NCBI GenBank assembly: GCA_026225945.1 | Contig: JAMJFZ010003581.1 | Span: 8,250,501-8,314,500 of the forward strand | Length of the DNA stretch: 64,000 bases | Direction: 5' to 3' | Origin: Cricetomys ansorgei | Taxonomy: Eukaryota; Chordata; Mammalia; Rodentia; Nesomyidae | In this document: piece after piece, positions 43,240-53,780 of the stretch | Numbering within the stretch: position 1 is the first letter of the stretch | Layout: the number at the start of each line of letters is the position of its first letter | Translations under genes and position numbers: made by a program | Notes under the pieces: generated by a model | Databases searched by the model: none | What the model was told of the DNA's origin: nothing | Seen by the model: the letters and a program-made list of their open reading frames with translations, nothing else

Positions 43240-43710
43240 TATGAGAGATTTCTGGGTAGATAGATATTTGGATCAGTGAACAGATGATTGGAAACATAGG
43301 TACATGAGAAAATAAATGGCTTAATGAGCGTGGTTGAGTTTGTAGAAGAGCTGGTAGATTAAATCAGTGTGTACTAATCCATATCCTTGCGTATTTACAG
43401 TGATACACAAAGTACTTTTACAGCAAAGGGACCTCCAAGGGTTCTGTTTTCACTGAGGCGGTATGTCTCGCACCAAAGCTATATTTAGGTTTCAGAGAAG
43501 TTTGACTTAGGTTGGTCCTTAAACCTGAAAGGCAGGCATCATGGCTTTCTATGTCCAAAGAAGCAGCTTATTCTCTGTCATGTGCTACAGACAAAAGGAA
43601 AAATAAAATGAATGAATAAGGGGATGAATGAATAATTTTGAGAAACCAAACAGATGATCCCACTGCTATTAAGCACAACCCCACATGCGCCAAAACTAAA
43701 AGGTGATCAT
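43240..43710. other. Flanking sequence, no recognised element
   Basis: Degenerate GATA/GAAT-like units persist to about 43320, then unique sequence. Confidence 0.45.
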
Positions 43711-43842
43711 AAGTCAGGCATGGTGGTACATGCCTTTAATTGCAGCACTCTGGAGGCAGAAGCAGGCAGATCCTTGAGTTCCAGAACAGCCAGGCTATAC
43801 AGAGAAACCCTGTCTTGAAAGACAAAAAAAAAAAAAAAAAAA
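43711..43842 (+). mobile_element. B1 SINE, sense
   Basis: AGGCATGGTGGTACATGCCT, TTAATTGCAGCACTCTGGAG, AGTTCCAGAACAGCCAGGCT, ACAGAGAAACCCTGTCTTG and an 18-nt A tail. It is one of the youngest-looking B1s here. Confidence 0.95.
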
Positions 43843-43859
43843 GTCATTATAAATCTATT

Positions 43860-44020
43860 AAGTCTGATACAGTAGCTCATGGCTATAATCCCAGCACTGC
43901 AGAGGCTGAAAGCTGCAGCATTGCTTCATGTTTGAATCCAATCTGAGTTAAATAGAAAGTTCTAGGCCATGCTGGATTACAGAATGAGATCCTATCTGAG
44001 AGAGAGAGAGGGAGAGAGAA
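43860..44020 (+). mobile_element. B1-family SINE, sense (old), with (GA)n tail
   Basis: GATACAGTAGCTCATGGCTA, TAATCCCAGCACTGCAGAGG, CATGCTGGATTACAGAATGA and GATCCTATCTGAGAGAGAG. The tail at 43998-44018 is a GA array. Confidence 0.78.
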
Positions 44021-44107
44021 CTTAAATACTTAAAATAATTATTTGTGTATCCAAATGATTCTAGTTACATTATGAAACATTCCCAGATGTTTAAAACATT
44101 AGACCTG

Positions 44108-44205
44108 GGCTGGAGAGATGGTTCAGCCGTTAAAGGATAAGCTCACAGCAACAACAGCAACAAAAACCCATTAGACCTTTTCTGTTTGTTTGTTTGTTTG
44201 TATTT
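44108..44205 (+). mobile_element. B2 head fragment followed by (GTTT)n
   Basis: GGCTGGAGAGATGGTTCAGC and CGTTAAAGGATAAGCTC are the B2 tRNA-like head. The body is missing and CAACAACAGCAACAAAAAC follows. A TTTG array lies at about 44182-44205. Confidence 0.68.
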
Positions 44206-44542
44206 GTTTTCTGGTGGGAATTAGCTGGTCACACCACCTTCGCCTGTCTTGATTCTTTGTTGAGGAAGCTGAGCAAGGGGCAGGGCCAGAGACCTGCCCG
44301 CCTAAGTGATGGATTCCTGTTGAGAGATAGGCAAGGATCTCTTATGTAGGAATCATTGTGGAGGACAACTCAAAGATTTCCTTTTATCTTGAATTTGGTC
44401 AGCCAGTCCCTGGTCTCAATGACATCACAGCAGCCTGGACTCCTGATTCTGTAGGAATTCCTACTTTGTCCAGTGAGTTTCTGCGGAATGAGCAGGGCAC
44501 TGAGACATGGCGAAGAAAGAAGAGAGGAGATCAGACATTGTT

Positions 44543-44655
44543 GCCTCATGTTTGTAACCCTGGCCTTCAGGCGGCTGGGGCAGGGGGAAGTCACTGAGAG
44601 TTGGAGGTCAGCTTACTAGGCTGCATAATGAGATCTTTTCTCAAAATCACAAAAG
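44543..44655 (+). mobile_element. B1-family SINE, sense (old)
   Basis: GCCTCATGTTTGTAACCCTG, CAGGCGGCTGGGGCAGGG, GAGTTGGAGGTCAGCTTACT and ATGAGATCTTTTCTCAAAAT. Confidence 0.75.
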
Positions 44656-44697
44656 AAAGAAAGAGAATAGGAAGGAAGGAGAAAAGAGAACGGATGC

Positions 44698-44698
<1 letters not shown>

Positions 44699-44742
<44 letters not shown>
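44699..44742. repeat. (GA)n microsatellite
   Basis: About 21 GA units. Surrounding sequence (44640-44840) is also purine-rich. Confidence 0.96.
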
Positions 44743-44746
<4 letters not shown>

Positions 44747-46104
44747 AAAGATGTGGAGAGGGGAATTACAAAGAGTAGCACCAGGAAAGAGGCAGGAATC
44801 AGTGCAGAAAGAAAGGAGGGGAAAGAATAAAGTTGAAAAGATCAGGGGGTGAGAGAGATTGAAAAGCAGATGGCATCCACAGCACAGAACCTCTAGTAAT
44901 GTTATCGTTACTTTGCCTGAACAGCTGTGCGAGGACTCTCGGCTATTCCTTATCCTAAATGGAAACAGAACAGGTTTCCATCGTTCCCATAGAAATCCCG
45001 GCAGATGCTGACAGAAAGTGCACCTTGTTCCCAGGATGTGATTTTCCCTCTTTAAAAAAGTTCCATGTGTACGTAGAACCCAGGACCTTGAAATACATGC
45101 ATGTGTATGTGTTTCAATAGCACATACTGATTTTTTTATTGGGGTTGGGAAAAACGATGGGGGTTGCATGTATTTTCTTTTTGTGATTATTTTTTATTTT
45201 TCAAGTCCCTTTCTACAAGGGCTCTTGCTTTGGACCACACTGAACTATGAGGACCCCTGTCCCTGTGGCTTTGGCCTGGAGCTGGTCAGCAATCATTGCT
45301 CTACTAAGCCCTGTGATAAGGGCTCATTCCTCTGAACAGTCCTCACTGCTCTCAGCTCTGCCCACTCCAGCCCTCTCACAGCTTCCACCCCTTCTCTTCT
45401 ATAGCTGCCCTGACCTCAGCATCCCTTTCTCTCAGAGGCACCTGAAATGTATGTATCAAGGAAAGAGCATATTTGTTTCCAGCTGAACAAGGCTCAGGCA
45501 GCCCACATAAGGGAGTAGGCACCGTTTGCCTCTGAACTACAGCCACACAGTGTGCAAGTTCCCCATAGCAAACACCACCTTTCCCTGGGAAGGCAGCCAA
45601 GGCCTGGAGCCCTGGGTAGGAAATCCCCTGTGAGAGGCCCTTCCTGAGCCCCAAAGAAAATGGTTCTTTTCATACGCTCTGAGTCTCCTTCCTTTATAGC
45701 TGTAAATGTCCACATCACACCCCCCCTTCCTGGCCTTCTCTGCCCCATTCCCATGCCAAGTGCCCCTACCCAGGCGCCTCGTGGCTCACAGATCCCCTTC
45801 TCCTTCCCTCCACACTCAGCTGACATCTTCAGTCCCAAGAAAGTCTCTTCCCTTCCCCAGCTTGCCGTTTGTCTCTCCAGCCAGGATTTGATGTCTCCCA
45901 CACAAAACCTCTCTGTGTTATGACCTATGAAATGCCGAGGCCCCTCGTGTGAGATTAGAAAGGAGAACAAATTCCACAGATGTCTCTACATCTAAATCTC
46001 AAAGTTCAATTCTCAGACATGCTAGAAGGAGCCCTAGGAGATGGTGGGAAAGAATCCCAAACAGCAGCGACAGCCACTCTCTGCGGAGCAATCGGCAGCA
46101 GGCA
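44743..46104. other. Flanking sequence, no recognised repeats
   Basis: A C/T-rich stretch at 45660-45860 yields overlapping short frames on both strands. None resembles a known protein. Confidence 0.5.
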
Positions 46105-46250
46105 GTGATTGCCTAAACCCTTTATATGAGTGAAGTTTTAAGTTTAATCTGCACCACATTCTGCAGTAGGTAACTATTACTAGCACCGTTTGGGAAGCCT
46201 AGGGGTATTAAGGAACTTACCTGAGGCATTAGGTTAGTGAGACAAGCTGA
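46105..46250 (-). mobile_element. MIR SINE, antisense
   Basis: GAGTGAAGTTTTAAGTTTAA, GCAGTAGGTAACTATTACTA and GGTATTAAGGAACTTACCTG follow antisense MIR. Confidence 0.7.
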
Positions 46251-47100
46251 GTGTTCCCCAAGGGATGAAGCCTTGAACTATCGTCTATGGTTTTTGGCAT
46301 GCCCTGAAGTGACAGGAGAGCTGAATTCCAGACCAGTTGATCCAGTCCTTCTTTACCCAGGCTTCAGTTTTCTAACCAGAAAAGTAATGGGATTTGAAAG
46401 GCTTTCTTAGAGTCTTCTCCATAGCTGGGATCCTTTGTTCTAATGATAAAAGTGCTCAGAACAATCTCTGATGTTTCTGGATTCAGGACCAAAGTCCTGG
46501 CTCTTTGGTTGGACCTAGTTTCCCATCTGTACAATTCCCATTCCCTCTGTCCAGATCAACTCCTGAGTCCTTGAGTGGGGCCTGGCTGTCCCTTTGCACC
46601 CCATCAGAGTCTCAAAGTGGGTATAAAGCAGGTTTGTTCACCAAGAACAGATAAAGCGCACAGGTACCCTGTACATCAGGATGGAAAAATGTGAACTCCT
46701 GGATAAAAGAAAGCCACTCCTGAAGATAGCAGCAGCAACTGAAGTTGATGAAGATCAGATGAGGTTCCACTGGAGACAGATGTTCCTAGAGTCACCCTCT
46801 AATCACCTAAGAATATCTTCTTAGTCATCACAAGACCAAAGGCCCATAAGAACTCAACTTCATATATTTACCTAGGGATGCCAGGATCAAGGAATTAATT
46901 CAGTTGGTGGCTGTGAAGTTGTCTCAGTCAAGAAAACACACAGCTTCCATCTGTGCAAAAGGAGAGGGAAGAGAAAGAAGTTTATGAAACAGGTGTGGAA
47001 GGTAAAGACATAGAATTGGACAGGTGTTGAAAACAAAGGAAGTCTAAGCTCTGAAGAGCACCAGTAATGATACTGTAAGTGCACTTAGAAAACTGAAAGG
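46251..47100. other. Flanking sequence, no recognised element
   Basis: Unique-looking, no repeat or coding signal. Confidence 0.45.
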
Positions 47101-47310
47101 GGGTTGAAGAGAGGGCTCAGCAGAGGATGCATACTTTTCTTGCAAAGAACTAGAGTTCAGTTCCCAGTACTGAAGTCAGGGAGCTCACAACCACCAGTAA
47201 CCCCAGTTCCAGGAGATCCTTCTGATCTCCTCAGATACCTGTACACATGTGTAAATATCCCCATCCCCCAACTCCACATACATACGTATCATTAAAAAGA
47301 CAAATAAACC
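47101..47310 (+). mobile_element. B2 SINE, sense
   Basis: GGTTGAAGAGAGGGCTCAGC, GAGTTCAGTTCCCAGTACTG, GGAGCTCACAACCACCAGTA, CCCCAGTTCCAGGAGATCC and an A-rich end. The A/B-box tRNA-like head is recognisable. Confidence 0.9.
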
Positions 47311-47513
47311 TTTTCTAAAATTGAAAGGGAAAATTTAGACTTTTCCCTGCAAAAGAGCAACTGGGCTTGATTTAAAATTTATAATGTTTTTTATCTTTAT
47401 CAAAGTTATAGGGTCTTATTGGATGGTGAAAGGTAGGGGGCTGAGACTTGGGCTCAGTGTACATAACATTTCTAGCAAGTGTGAATACCTGAATTTGATG
47501 CATTGAACTGGGT

Positions 47514-47807
47514 GAAGAGGAAGGGGGGAAGGGAAGGGAAGGGAAGGGAAGGGAAGGGAAGGGAAGGGAAGGGAAGGGAAGGGGAGGGGAGGGGAGGGGA
47601 AAGGAAGGAGAGGGGAAAGGAAGGAAGGGGAGGGGAGGGGAGGGGAGGGGAGAGGAGGGGAAAGGAAAGAAGGGAAGGGAAGGGAAGGGAAGGGAAGGGA
47701 AGGGAAGGGAAGGGAAGGGAAGGGAGAGGAAGGAAGGCAGGGAGGGAGGGAGAGAGGCAGAGAGGGAGGAAGGAATGAAGGAAGGAAGGAAGGAAGGAAG
47801 GAAGGAA

Positions 47808-47880
<73 letters not shown>

Positions 47881-47884
47881 GGGG
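47514..47884. repeat. 371-bp purine-rich microsatellite: (GGGAA)n, (GGGGA)n, (GGAAG)n, (GAAA)n
   Basis: 47514-47737 contains no pyrimidine on the plus strand (224 nt), and 47777-47884 is a second uninterrupted stretch (108 nt). Between them only 47738, 47758 and 47776 are pyrimidines. The dominant unit changes from GGGAA to GGGGA and back, then GGAA, then GAAA. It is the largest simple repeat in the window. Confidence 0.97.
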
Positions 47885-47964
47885 CTTCTTTTCTTGAGTG
47901 TGTCTTCATTTGGAATAGAGGTGAATGTTCTGGGCAGTGCTATTTAAAGCTGACCTCAGGTCAG

Positions 47965-48075
47965 ACACCTCAGTGAATGCCTGTAGCTGTAGTGCTTAGG
48001 AGGCAGAGGCAGAAGATCATGAGTTCAAAGCCAGCCTGATCTTCATATTCAGACTTTGTCTCAAAACAAGAAAAA
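47965..48075 (+). mobile_element. B1 SINE, sense (5'-diverged)
   Basis: AATGCCTGTAGCTGTAGTGC, TTAGGAGGCAGAGGCAGAAG, GAGTTCAAAGCCAGCCTGAT and ACTTTGTCTCAAAACAAG. Confidence 0.83.
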
Positions 48076-49439
48076 AGGAAAGTTGACACAGCAGTTGCTT
48101 CAGTCTACCTCTGTCTGGCACAGATCTCTCAATTGTGACATGACAGTCAAGTCACAAATACTGTTTCCAGTACTAGAGGCTCCATGATTATATGCATCAT
48201 CATCGTACATTCCAGCGAGAGAGCCTGTGGCAACTGGAAGGGGCTTGCTAAAGGAAACCCTGCAGCTCTTACTCTGGCTTTAAGAAGCTTCATGTCTCTC
48301 TCTCTCTACTTTGGTCTCTGGTTTCTGGGAAAATGGTGAGGAATCCTGGCAGCACCCATTATTGGTAGAAAATCTGCACCATATTGGATAGAGCAGAAGA
48401 TGCACACTTCCCGCCTTTTAACATATTGCTTAGCACTGATGTCAAAATAAATGGCCTGCCATTGTTCATTTTGCAGCATTTATTTTAAAATTTGTTTTAT
48501 TTCTATTTATTATCATTGCACATGTATGTGTGTACATGATACATGTGTGTGTGGGTGCACGTTCCCTGGGTTATTGGGTGACCTCTGGGTGCCTGAACCA
48601 AGACACCTCTTAGTTGTAACCATGGAGTGGGGATGGTTCAAAGGTTTTAATCAGAACAGAAGATCCAAAAATGCACCTGGCTCATCCGTCCTGGATCTCA
48701 CCTGCTGCTCCTCAGCTGTCGGTCACTCTCCTTAATGTTGGTTCCCAAACTCTCACCTGTAGAGGTACACTTGGAAGAAGTTTTTGTTATTTTGGTTTCT
48801 TTAAAGATGCAATGGCAGTTGGACTAAGTTTTTGTTCCTGCCCCAGCTGTGGTATAGTTGTTTACACATTGGATTTGGAATGCTTGATGCAGGTGGCTAT
48901 AATTTGGTTAGGTGCAGTTGTTCTGGCACCTGTAGCTTATTTTTGGGATTGGGTGCCTCACGGGGCTTTTGGCTTAGAGTATAAAAAGTCTGAAGCCCCA
49001 GAGTCGGGGTGGGCATTGGTTGGTGGTCCGTTGGTTGGGTTGCTGTCGTGAGTGTGATAATTCCTAAAAGAACAAAGGTTGGAGAGATTGAGTTTATAGA
49101 TTGTGAGCTAAGATGATAATCTGACTCACTATTAGCTAGTCCTCTTCAAGCTTATGACAGTCTAAAAAGAGGCTGTGAAGATTTCTACCTTCTTCTCTTT
49201 CTATATCGTGGCCGCTTGTAAAAGTGGTGAAGATTTCTTTCTAACTTTCCTTTCTCTACACTAAATTGAGGGTAAAAGACTAGCAAACTGTTACACTCAC
49301 CTATCTGCCTTCAAGCGTTAACTGATGCATATTTGACAGCACCTGCACACAATTGAGCCTGCCACTCTAGGCAAATCCTTAGTTGGTTTAAGCTATATGT
49401 GATTATACCATTATTGGCTTTAGGAGTGGTCATGTGTAT
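48076..49439. other. Flanking sequence with an unexplained T/G-rich, TATA-containing segment
   Basis: 48500-48560 is a GT/CATG-rich patch that may be a decayed SINE tail. From about 48720 to 49080 the plus strand is strikingly T/G-rich and contains AGTATAAAAAG at about 48978-48988. It may be part of an unrecognised LTR. A 126-codon ATG frame at 48671-49051 overlaps it and is not called. Confidence 0.4.
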
Positions 49440-49950
49440 TATTACTTTTCCATTACTGTCTCAATAATCACTACAAATTTAGCTTAAAACAGCATTACTT
49501 TGTCATAGTTTTATATCTCTGATGTTCAGCCTGGATCTTATTTGTCTAAAAAATCACAGCCATGTTCCATTCCAAGGGTTCCAGAGAGACGTGGATTCCT
49601 TGCTCTTTGGGTGTTAGCAGATTGTGATTTCTTGAATCTATAGGACTACAGCCCATTCCTTGCTGGCTGTGAACTTGAGACCCTTCTGAGCTCCCAGCAG
49701 CCTCTCTCCGGTTTTCACGCATAGCCCCTGTATCTCAGAAGGGTAACAGTGTTATAATGCTGCCATTGCTCTTTCCCAGCTGGGCTGATATGCTTAGACA
49801 GGCCATACCAGAGCACTTACAGTAGGAGAGCATGGCCATCTCAAGGTTTCCACCTTAATCCAACATCCCTTCTGCTGTGTAAAGGGAAACCATCACAGGT
49901 TGCAGAAGGCTAGAGTATGAATATCTTTGAAGTTTATTCTGTCTACTACA
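49440..49950 (-). mobile_element. MaLR-type LTR, minus orientation
   Basis: TTTTCCATTACTGTCTCAAT, CACTACAAATTTAGCTTAAA, GTTCCAGAGAGACGTGGATT and TTCTCCGGTTTTC-like CT-rich interior. The opening resembles the inverse of an MST/MLT1 3' end ('...ttaaaacaacag...'). The rest is diverged. Confidence 0.5.
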
Positions 49951-49954
49951 GTGT

Positions 49955-50335
49955 ATGGCCCATTCTGGCCAAGAATATGTAAAGAAAATCTGCTGGGGAT
50001 TAGAGAAAACGTTGTTCCCTGATTAAAGAGATGTCGGGGTTTGCACTGGGCGTATCTTCTTTGCTTCAGACAATGTGAGTTGTGACAGATATCTTATGAC
50101 TGTGAGAAGTCAACCATAGGAGTGAAAGCTGACATTCTAGTAACAGCAGTGACCATATCAGAGCGAAAAGAGTTTGGCCTGCTAATGACAGTGCTGAGCA
50201 TTGGGACGACCCTGCTACCATATCCAGACTCCTGTGAGATATTTAAATATACTTTGCTGTTGCGGTCAAGCCCTGTCAGGAGTTCAGCAACCTGGGAGGG
50301 AGAGGCAGAGTTGGTGAAATAATAAGAATAAACCC
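49955..50335 (+). mobile_element. MLT1 LTR, plus orientation
   Basis: GGCCAAGAATATGTAAAGAA, AATCTGCTGGGGATTAGAGA, GTTCCCTGATTAAAGAGATG, ACCATAGGAGTGAAAGCTGA, CTACCATATCCAGACTCCTG and TGAGATATTTAAATATACTT follow the MLT1 consensus in order. Confidence 0.72.
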
Positions 50336-51240
50336 GCACCTCTTAAACACAGGAGAAAATTCTCTCTTTATTCCTACTGTTCCTTCTGCTTGTTTTCCCA
50401 TATACCATACGCGCGCACACACACAAACATATTAGACAAAGTCCTTTGTGGAGCATGGGGAAAGATCACATTGCAATCACATCTTAATCATAAACTTAAA
50501 CTTCACATAATGATTACAGGTTTTACATTTCGGTGACTACAAGTTCCATATTTTTCTTTAAATGCAAGTTATCTTAAAATCCACACCTTAACTTCTAGTT
50601 TCCCAAATATTTCCACCACAATACATTTATATCCTAGAAGCAATAGTTTTTAATTTTTATTATAAATTAACAGAGTTTAAGCAAACTAACTAATTTCACA
50701 CCCAGCTTCTATGATAGCTGGCAGGTTGCTAGGGAATAAGTACATGTCATAGTATTTTAACGTGCACACTTCTTATTTAGTTAACACAGTGAAACAAGTT
50801 TAGTATAACTAGAAAACTTTAAGTCAGGGGGTCTTTTTGCTTTTCTTAAGTAAAAGGAAAGTCTGCTGCACAGCTCTGTATCCCATCAGCAAATTTTTAA
50901 TTGAAGGAACGAGGAAAGAATCAATTTTATTTGTGGTCGAGGAAGTTCAAGCCTAACAATGGGTATTGAAACTCATTTGTTATTTCTTGATCATGTGTTT
51001 GCTTTTCATAGATGAAACTTGTGGGTCCTAGCAATTAAGATTTCTTTGTTCTAGTTTTCCTAACTCTGACCAAACAAGTCCCCAGCAAAAGTATGTTTTC
51101 TTCTTAAGTTACTGATTCTAAGGCAGCTGGCAAAGCATCCCTAATTTAACCCTGTAACTATATGTAAAAAACACCCACTGATCTTAACTATACATGTTTT
51201 TTAGTCATTCTGGAGTTTCAATAGAGTCACCAATTCAAGT
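50336..51240. other. AT-rich flanking sequence, origin unclear
   Basis: About 0.9 kb of AT-rich sequence with a short CGCGCACACACACA patch at about 50411. No SINE is present. It borders the coding-like stretch to its right and could belong to the same decayed element. Confidence 0.4.
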
Positions 51241-51950
51241 GAGTGGCACTACTTTGCCCAAGTGGCATTGCTCAAGGGAAAATCATCACCATTGTTATGT
51301 GTGCCAATAACACTACCCAGTGAAGGGTTAGAGGCCCCCATAGAACTTTCATACCACAAGAGAGACAAGCAGACCATGGTAGCAACAAGCATGATAAGGC
51401 CCAGCAGTAGCAAAAGGCATTCAGAAGACAATCTGCCAGGACTTTGTCAAACTGCAGTAGACTCATCGTAGTCTTTGCTAAACCGGTGAGCTGTACTTCT
51501 GAAGCACCAATGCTGGCTGCTGTTCCTCTGTATTGTTCACAGAACTTTGCTTATTAGTCACATGTTTTAGTCCTTGTAGCTGAATTTCTCCGAGCTGAGA
51601 TTCAATGCCTTTGTTATTGGCCTGTTCTAATAATGCCTTGATTTGCTACATGGTCTTCTGTTGCCTGCCCTACCCAGCATTCTAGGTGTACTAGAGGACC
51701 ATATCTTTCCAAAATTTAATTAAGATACCTATTCCATACTTCTGACCCCCTCTTTAATGGCTAAGTGAAGCCCCTATATTTCCAGTTATAGCTGGGACCT
51801 AACCTTGAGTGAGTTGATCTCCCATTACCCATCACACTAACTGTCCATTTTACCAGGGTTGAGATGACTGAATTATGCCTGAGCTTGCTGTCTCTCAAAC
51901 ACAAATAATGAGATTGTTGGATGCCTTTGCAGTACCTTAGTTTCCTCACC
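51241..51950 (-). pseudogene. Coding-like but interrupted minus-strand segment, unidentified
   Basis: On the minus strand, 51645-51481 is open for about 55 codons and is rich in Gln, Glu, Lys and Asn; it contains KALLEQANNKGIESQLGEIQ. A different frame is open at 51431-51249 and contains a strongly hydrophobic run (LLLLLGLIMLVATMVCLSLL) followed by a polar C-terminal part ending in a stop. Further short open patches occur up to about 51950. The frame changes and in-frame stops mean it cannot encode an intact product. It could be a processed pseudogene or the remains of a retroelement. I do not recognise the family. Confidence 0.3.
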
Positions 51951-52124
51951 CCTGTCTCTTCCAGTCTCCTTTCTGCTAATCTTGCACTTTAGGGGTTGCA
52001 AAATACCTACTCTACCCACTCAGTGTTCCTGATATATCTGCATACACTGGACCTCTAGCCATTCTCTGACGAGTTCCTAGTTCTCCCATGTCATTTCTGG
52101 TTCCTTAATCAGAAATACCTCTAG

Positions 52125-52250
52125 CCAGCCAGAGGTGATGATTCACGTCTGTAACCGTAGCACTCAGGAAGCTAAGGCAAGATAAGTGTGGTGAGTTTGA
52201 GACCAGTCTAGGCTGCAGAGTGAGGCCTTGTCTTTAAAAAAGAGAAAAAG
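52125..52250 (+). mobile_element. B1 SINE, sense
   Basis: GGTGATGATTCACGTCTGTA, ACCGTAGCACTCAGGAAGCT, GTTTGAGACCAGTCTAGGCT and GTGAGGCCTTGTCTTTAAAA. Confidence 0.82.
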
Positions 52251-52310
52251 ACCTTTCTCCAGCCTCAGGTCTTTACACTGAGTCTTCATTGAAGGCTTTC
52301 CCACAAGTCC

Positions 52311-52428
52311 CTTTTTGTTTTTCTGAGACAGGATTTTACATAACTCAGGTTAGTCTTTAACTTACTATGTAACAGAGGCTAGCCTTGAACTCCTGATTTT
52401 TGCCTCTGTCCATGGAGTACTGGGAATG
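52311..52428 (-). mobile_element. B1 SINE, antisense
   Basis: TTTTTGTTTTTCTGAGACAG, TTTACATAACTCAGGTTAGT, ACAGAGGCTAGCCTTGAACT and GAGTACTGGGAATGT. Confidence 0.82.
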
Positions 52429-53337
52429 TCTTGTGAGGAGATACGAGTTTCTGAAATCTATAAGTAAGGCTGGTTATACGGGCCATAAAAAGGATGTACC
52501 AGAAGACTGAAAAACAGAGAGAGTTTATTGAAATACACTGGAAGGAATGAAGTTCCAAAGAGGGAACATGCGCTGAGATAAAATGGAAGGTGTTTGTTTA
52601 AGCATATGAGGGAAAAATTGCCTGGTAATTTCTTATGGGCCATAGATGCAGTTACTGCCCACAGCTAAAAAGGCAAGTGCACATCTCATTGCCTCATTAA
52701 GAAGTAGAGTTTACATCTCGAGCTTTTTATCTTGAGACTGGCAACATGGGTTATTAGGAGTTCAGCTCCAGACACCTGCAAAACTAAGTAGGAGCCAGAT
52801 ACCATATAGTCATGCCCTAGTTGTTGAGTGTGGGAATTTAGCCTTCATTTGGGATTTTTGTCCACAGTGGGAAGATGCCAACCATCCCTCACTTGGGAGT
52901 GGTTAAAAACCAAGAGCTTACTTTTTCTGATGACGAGGCTAGTAAATGGCAGTATGCGGATACTAAGGCAAGTCTCCCCGACTTCTTCTCTGTCTCCCCA
53001 CACCCCCTTTATCATTTTTCAGAAACCTGTGCCCAGCCCAAGACTTGAAAGACTTGTTATCCTTCATGCGTTATAAGTACCTTGAGGCAGGGATATTTGT
53101 TACCTTGTCTTGGCAGCAAATATGCTTGTATATTGCGTGTCTAGACGGAAACCCTGGATCACGCTTCCAAATCCTACAGAATAAGTACTCCCCTCCCTGC
53201 TGACTCCAAGCTACTAGAATGAGGAGGACACTGAACAAGGAGCTGGAAGTTCCATGAAATGGCACACCAGTATGCGGTATTCCCAGCATACAGACACCAA
53301 GCACTGAATAGCTGCCAGTGAGATAAAGGGAGTGTTT
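52429..53337. other. Flanking sequence, no recognised element
   Basis: Unique-looking, no repeat or coding signal. Confidence 0.45.
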
Positions 53338-53550
53338 ATGTCTGCTAGTTTTAGTGTGAATGTATGCAAGTGTGTGTGTGTGTGTGCTGGCATGTGCCTG
53401 AGCTCTGGACCCAGGAAATAAGAAGGAATGAGATCCCTGGGATCTGGAGTTACATTCATTTTTAGTTCATCCGGCCTGGCTTGTTACGTGGGTGCTGGGA
53501 TCCAAAGTCTGGTCCTCATGATTGTGTAGCAGATGTTCTTAACAGTTTTA
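53338..53550 (-). mobile_element. B2 SINE, antisense
   Basis: GT-rich tail at 53369-53386, then GATCTGGAGTTACATTCATT, ACGTGGGTGCTGGGATCCAA, GTCTGGTCCTCATG and GATGTTCTTAACAGTTTTAC. Confidence 0.82.
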
Positions 53551-53564
53551 CTACAGCTGTTTAA

Positions 53565-53780
53565 AATTATTAAAAAATTTAAATCTTACTTATTTGTATA
53601 TTTGTGGGCTGTGTGTGTGTGTGTGTGTGTGTGTGTGATCCACAACACACATATGGTGGTCAGAGGACAGCTATCTGGAGTTGGTTCTATTTTTCCACTA
53701 TATAGATCTAGTCATCAAATTCAGGTCATGAGCCCCAGCGGGAAGTGACTTTCCCGTAGAGCCCATCTCTTCAGCCATAG
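53565..53780 (-). mobile_element. B3/B2-like SINE, antisense, with (GT)n
   Basis: A GT array at 53611-53637, then ATATGGTGGTCAGAGGACAG, GGAGTTGGTTCTATTTTTCC, AATTCAGGTCATGAGCCCC and GAGCCCATCTCTTCAGCC. It lies 15 bp from a B2 in the same orientation. Confidence 0.85.

Noticed and set aside
45494..45970. 158-codon minus-strand frame
   Set aside because: Overlaps open frames on the other strand in C/T-rich DNA; no recognisable domain or splice sites.
47472..47909. 145-codon minus-strand frame rich in Pro, Ser, Phe and Leu
   Set aside because: Translation of the purine microsatellite; no coding potential.
48671..49051. 126-codon plus-strand frame with hydrophobic segments and an ATG
   Set aside because: The hydrophobicity follows from T/G-rich DNA. 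No homologue, Kozak strength or exon structure was recognised.
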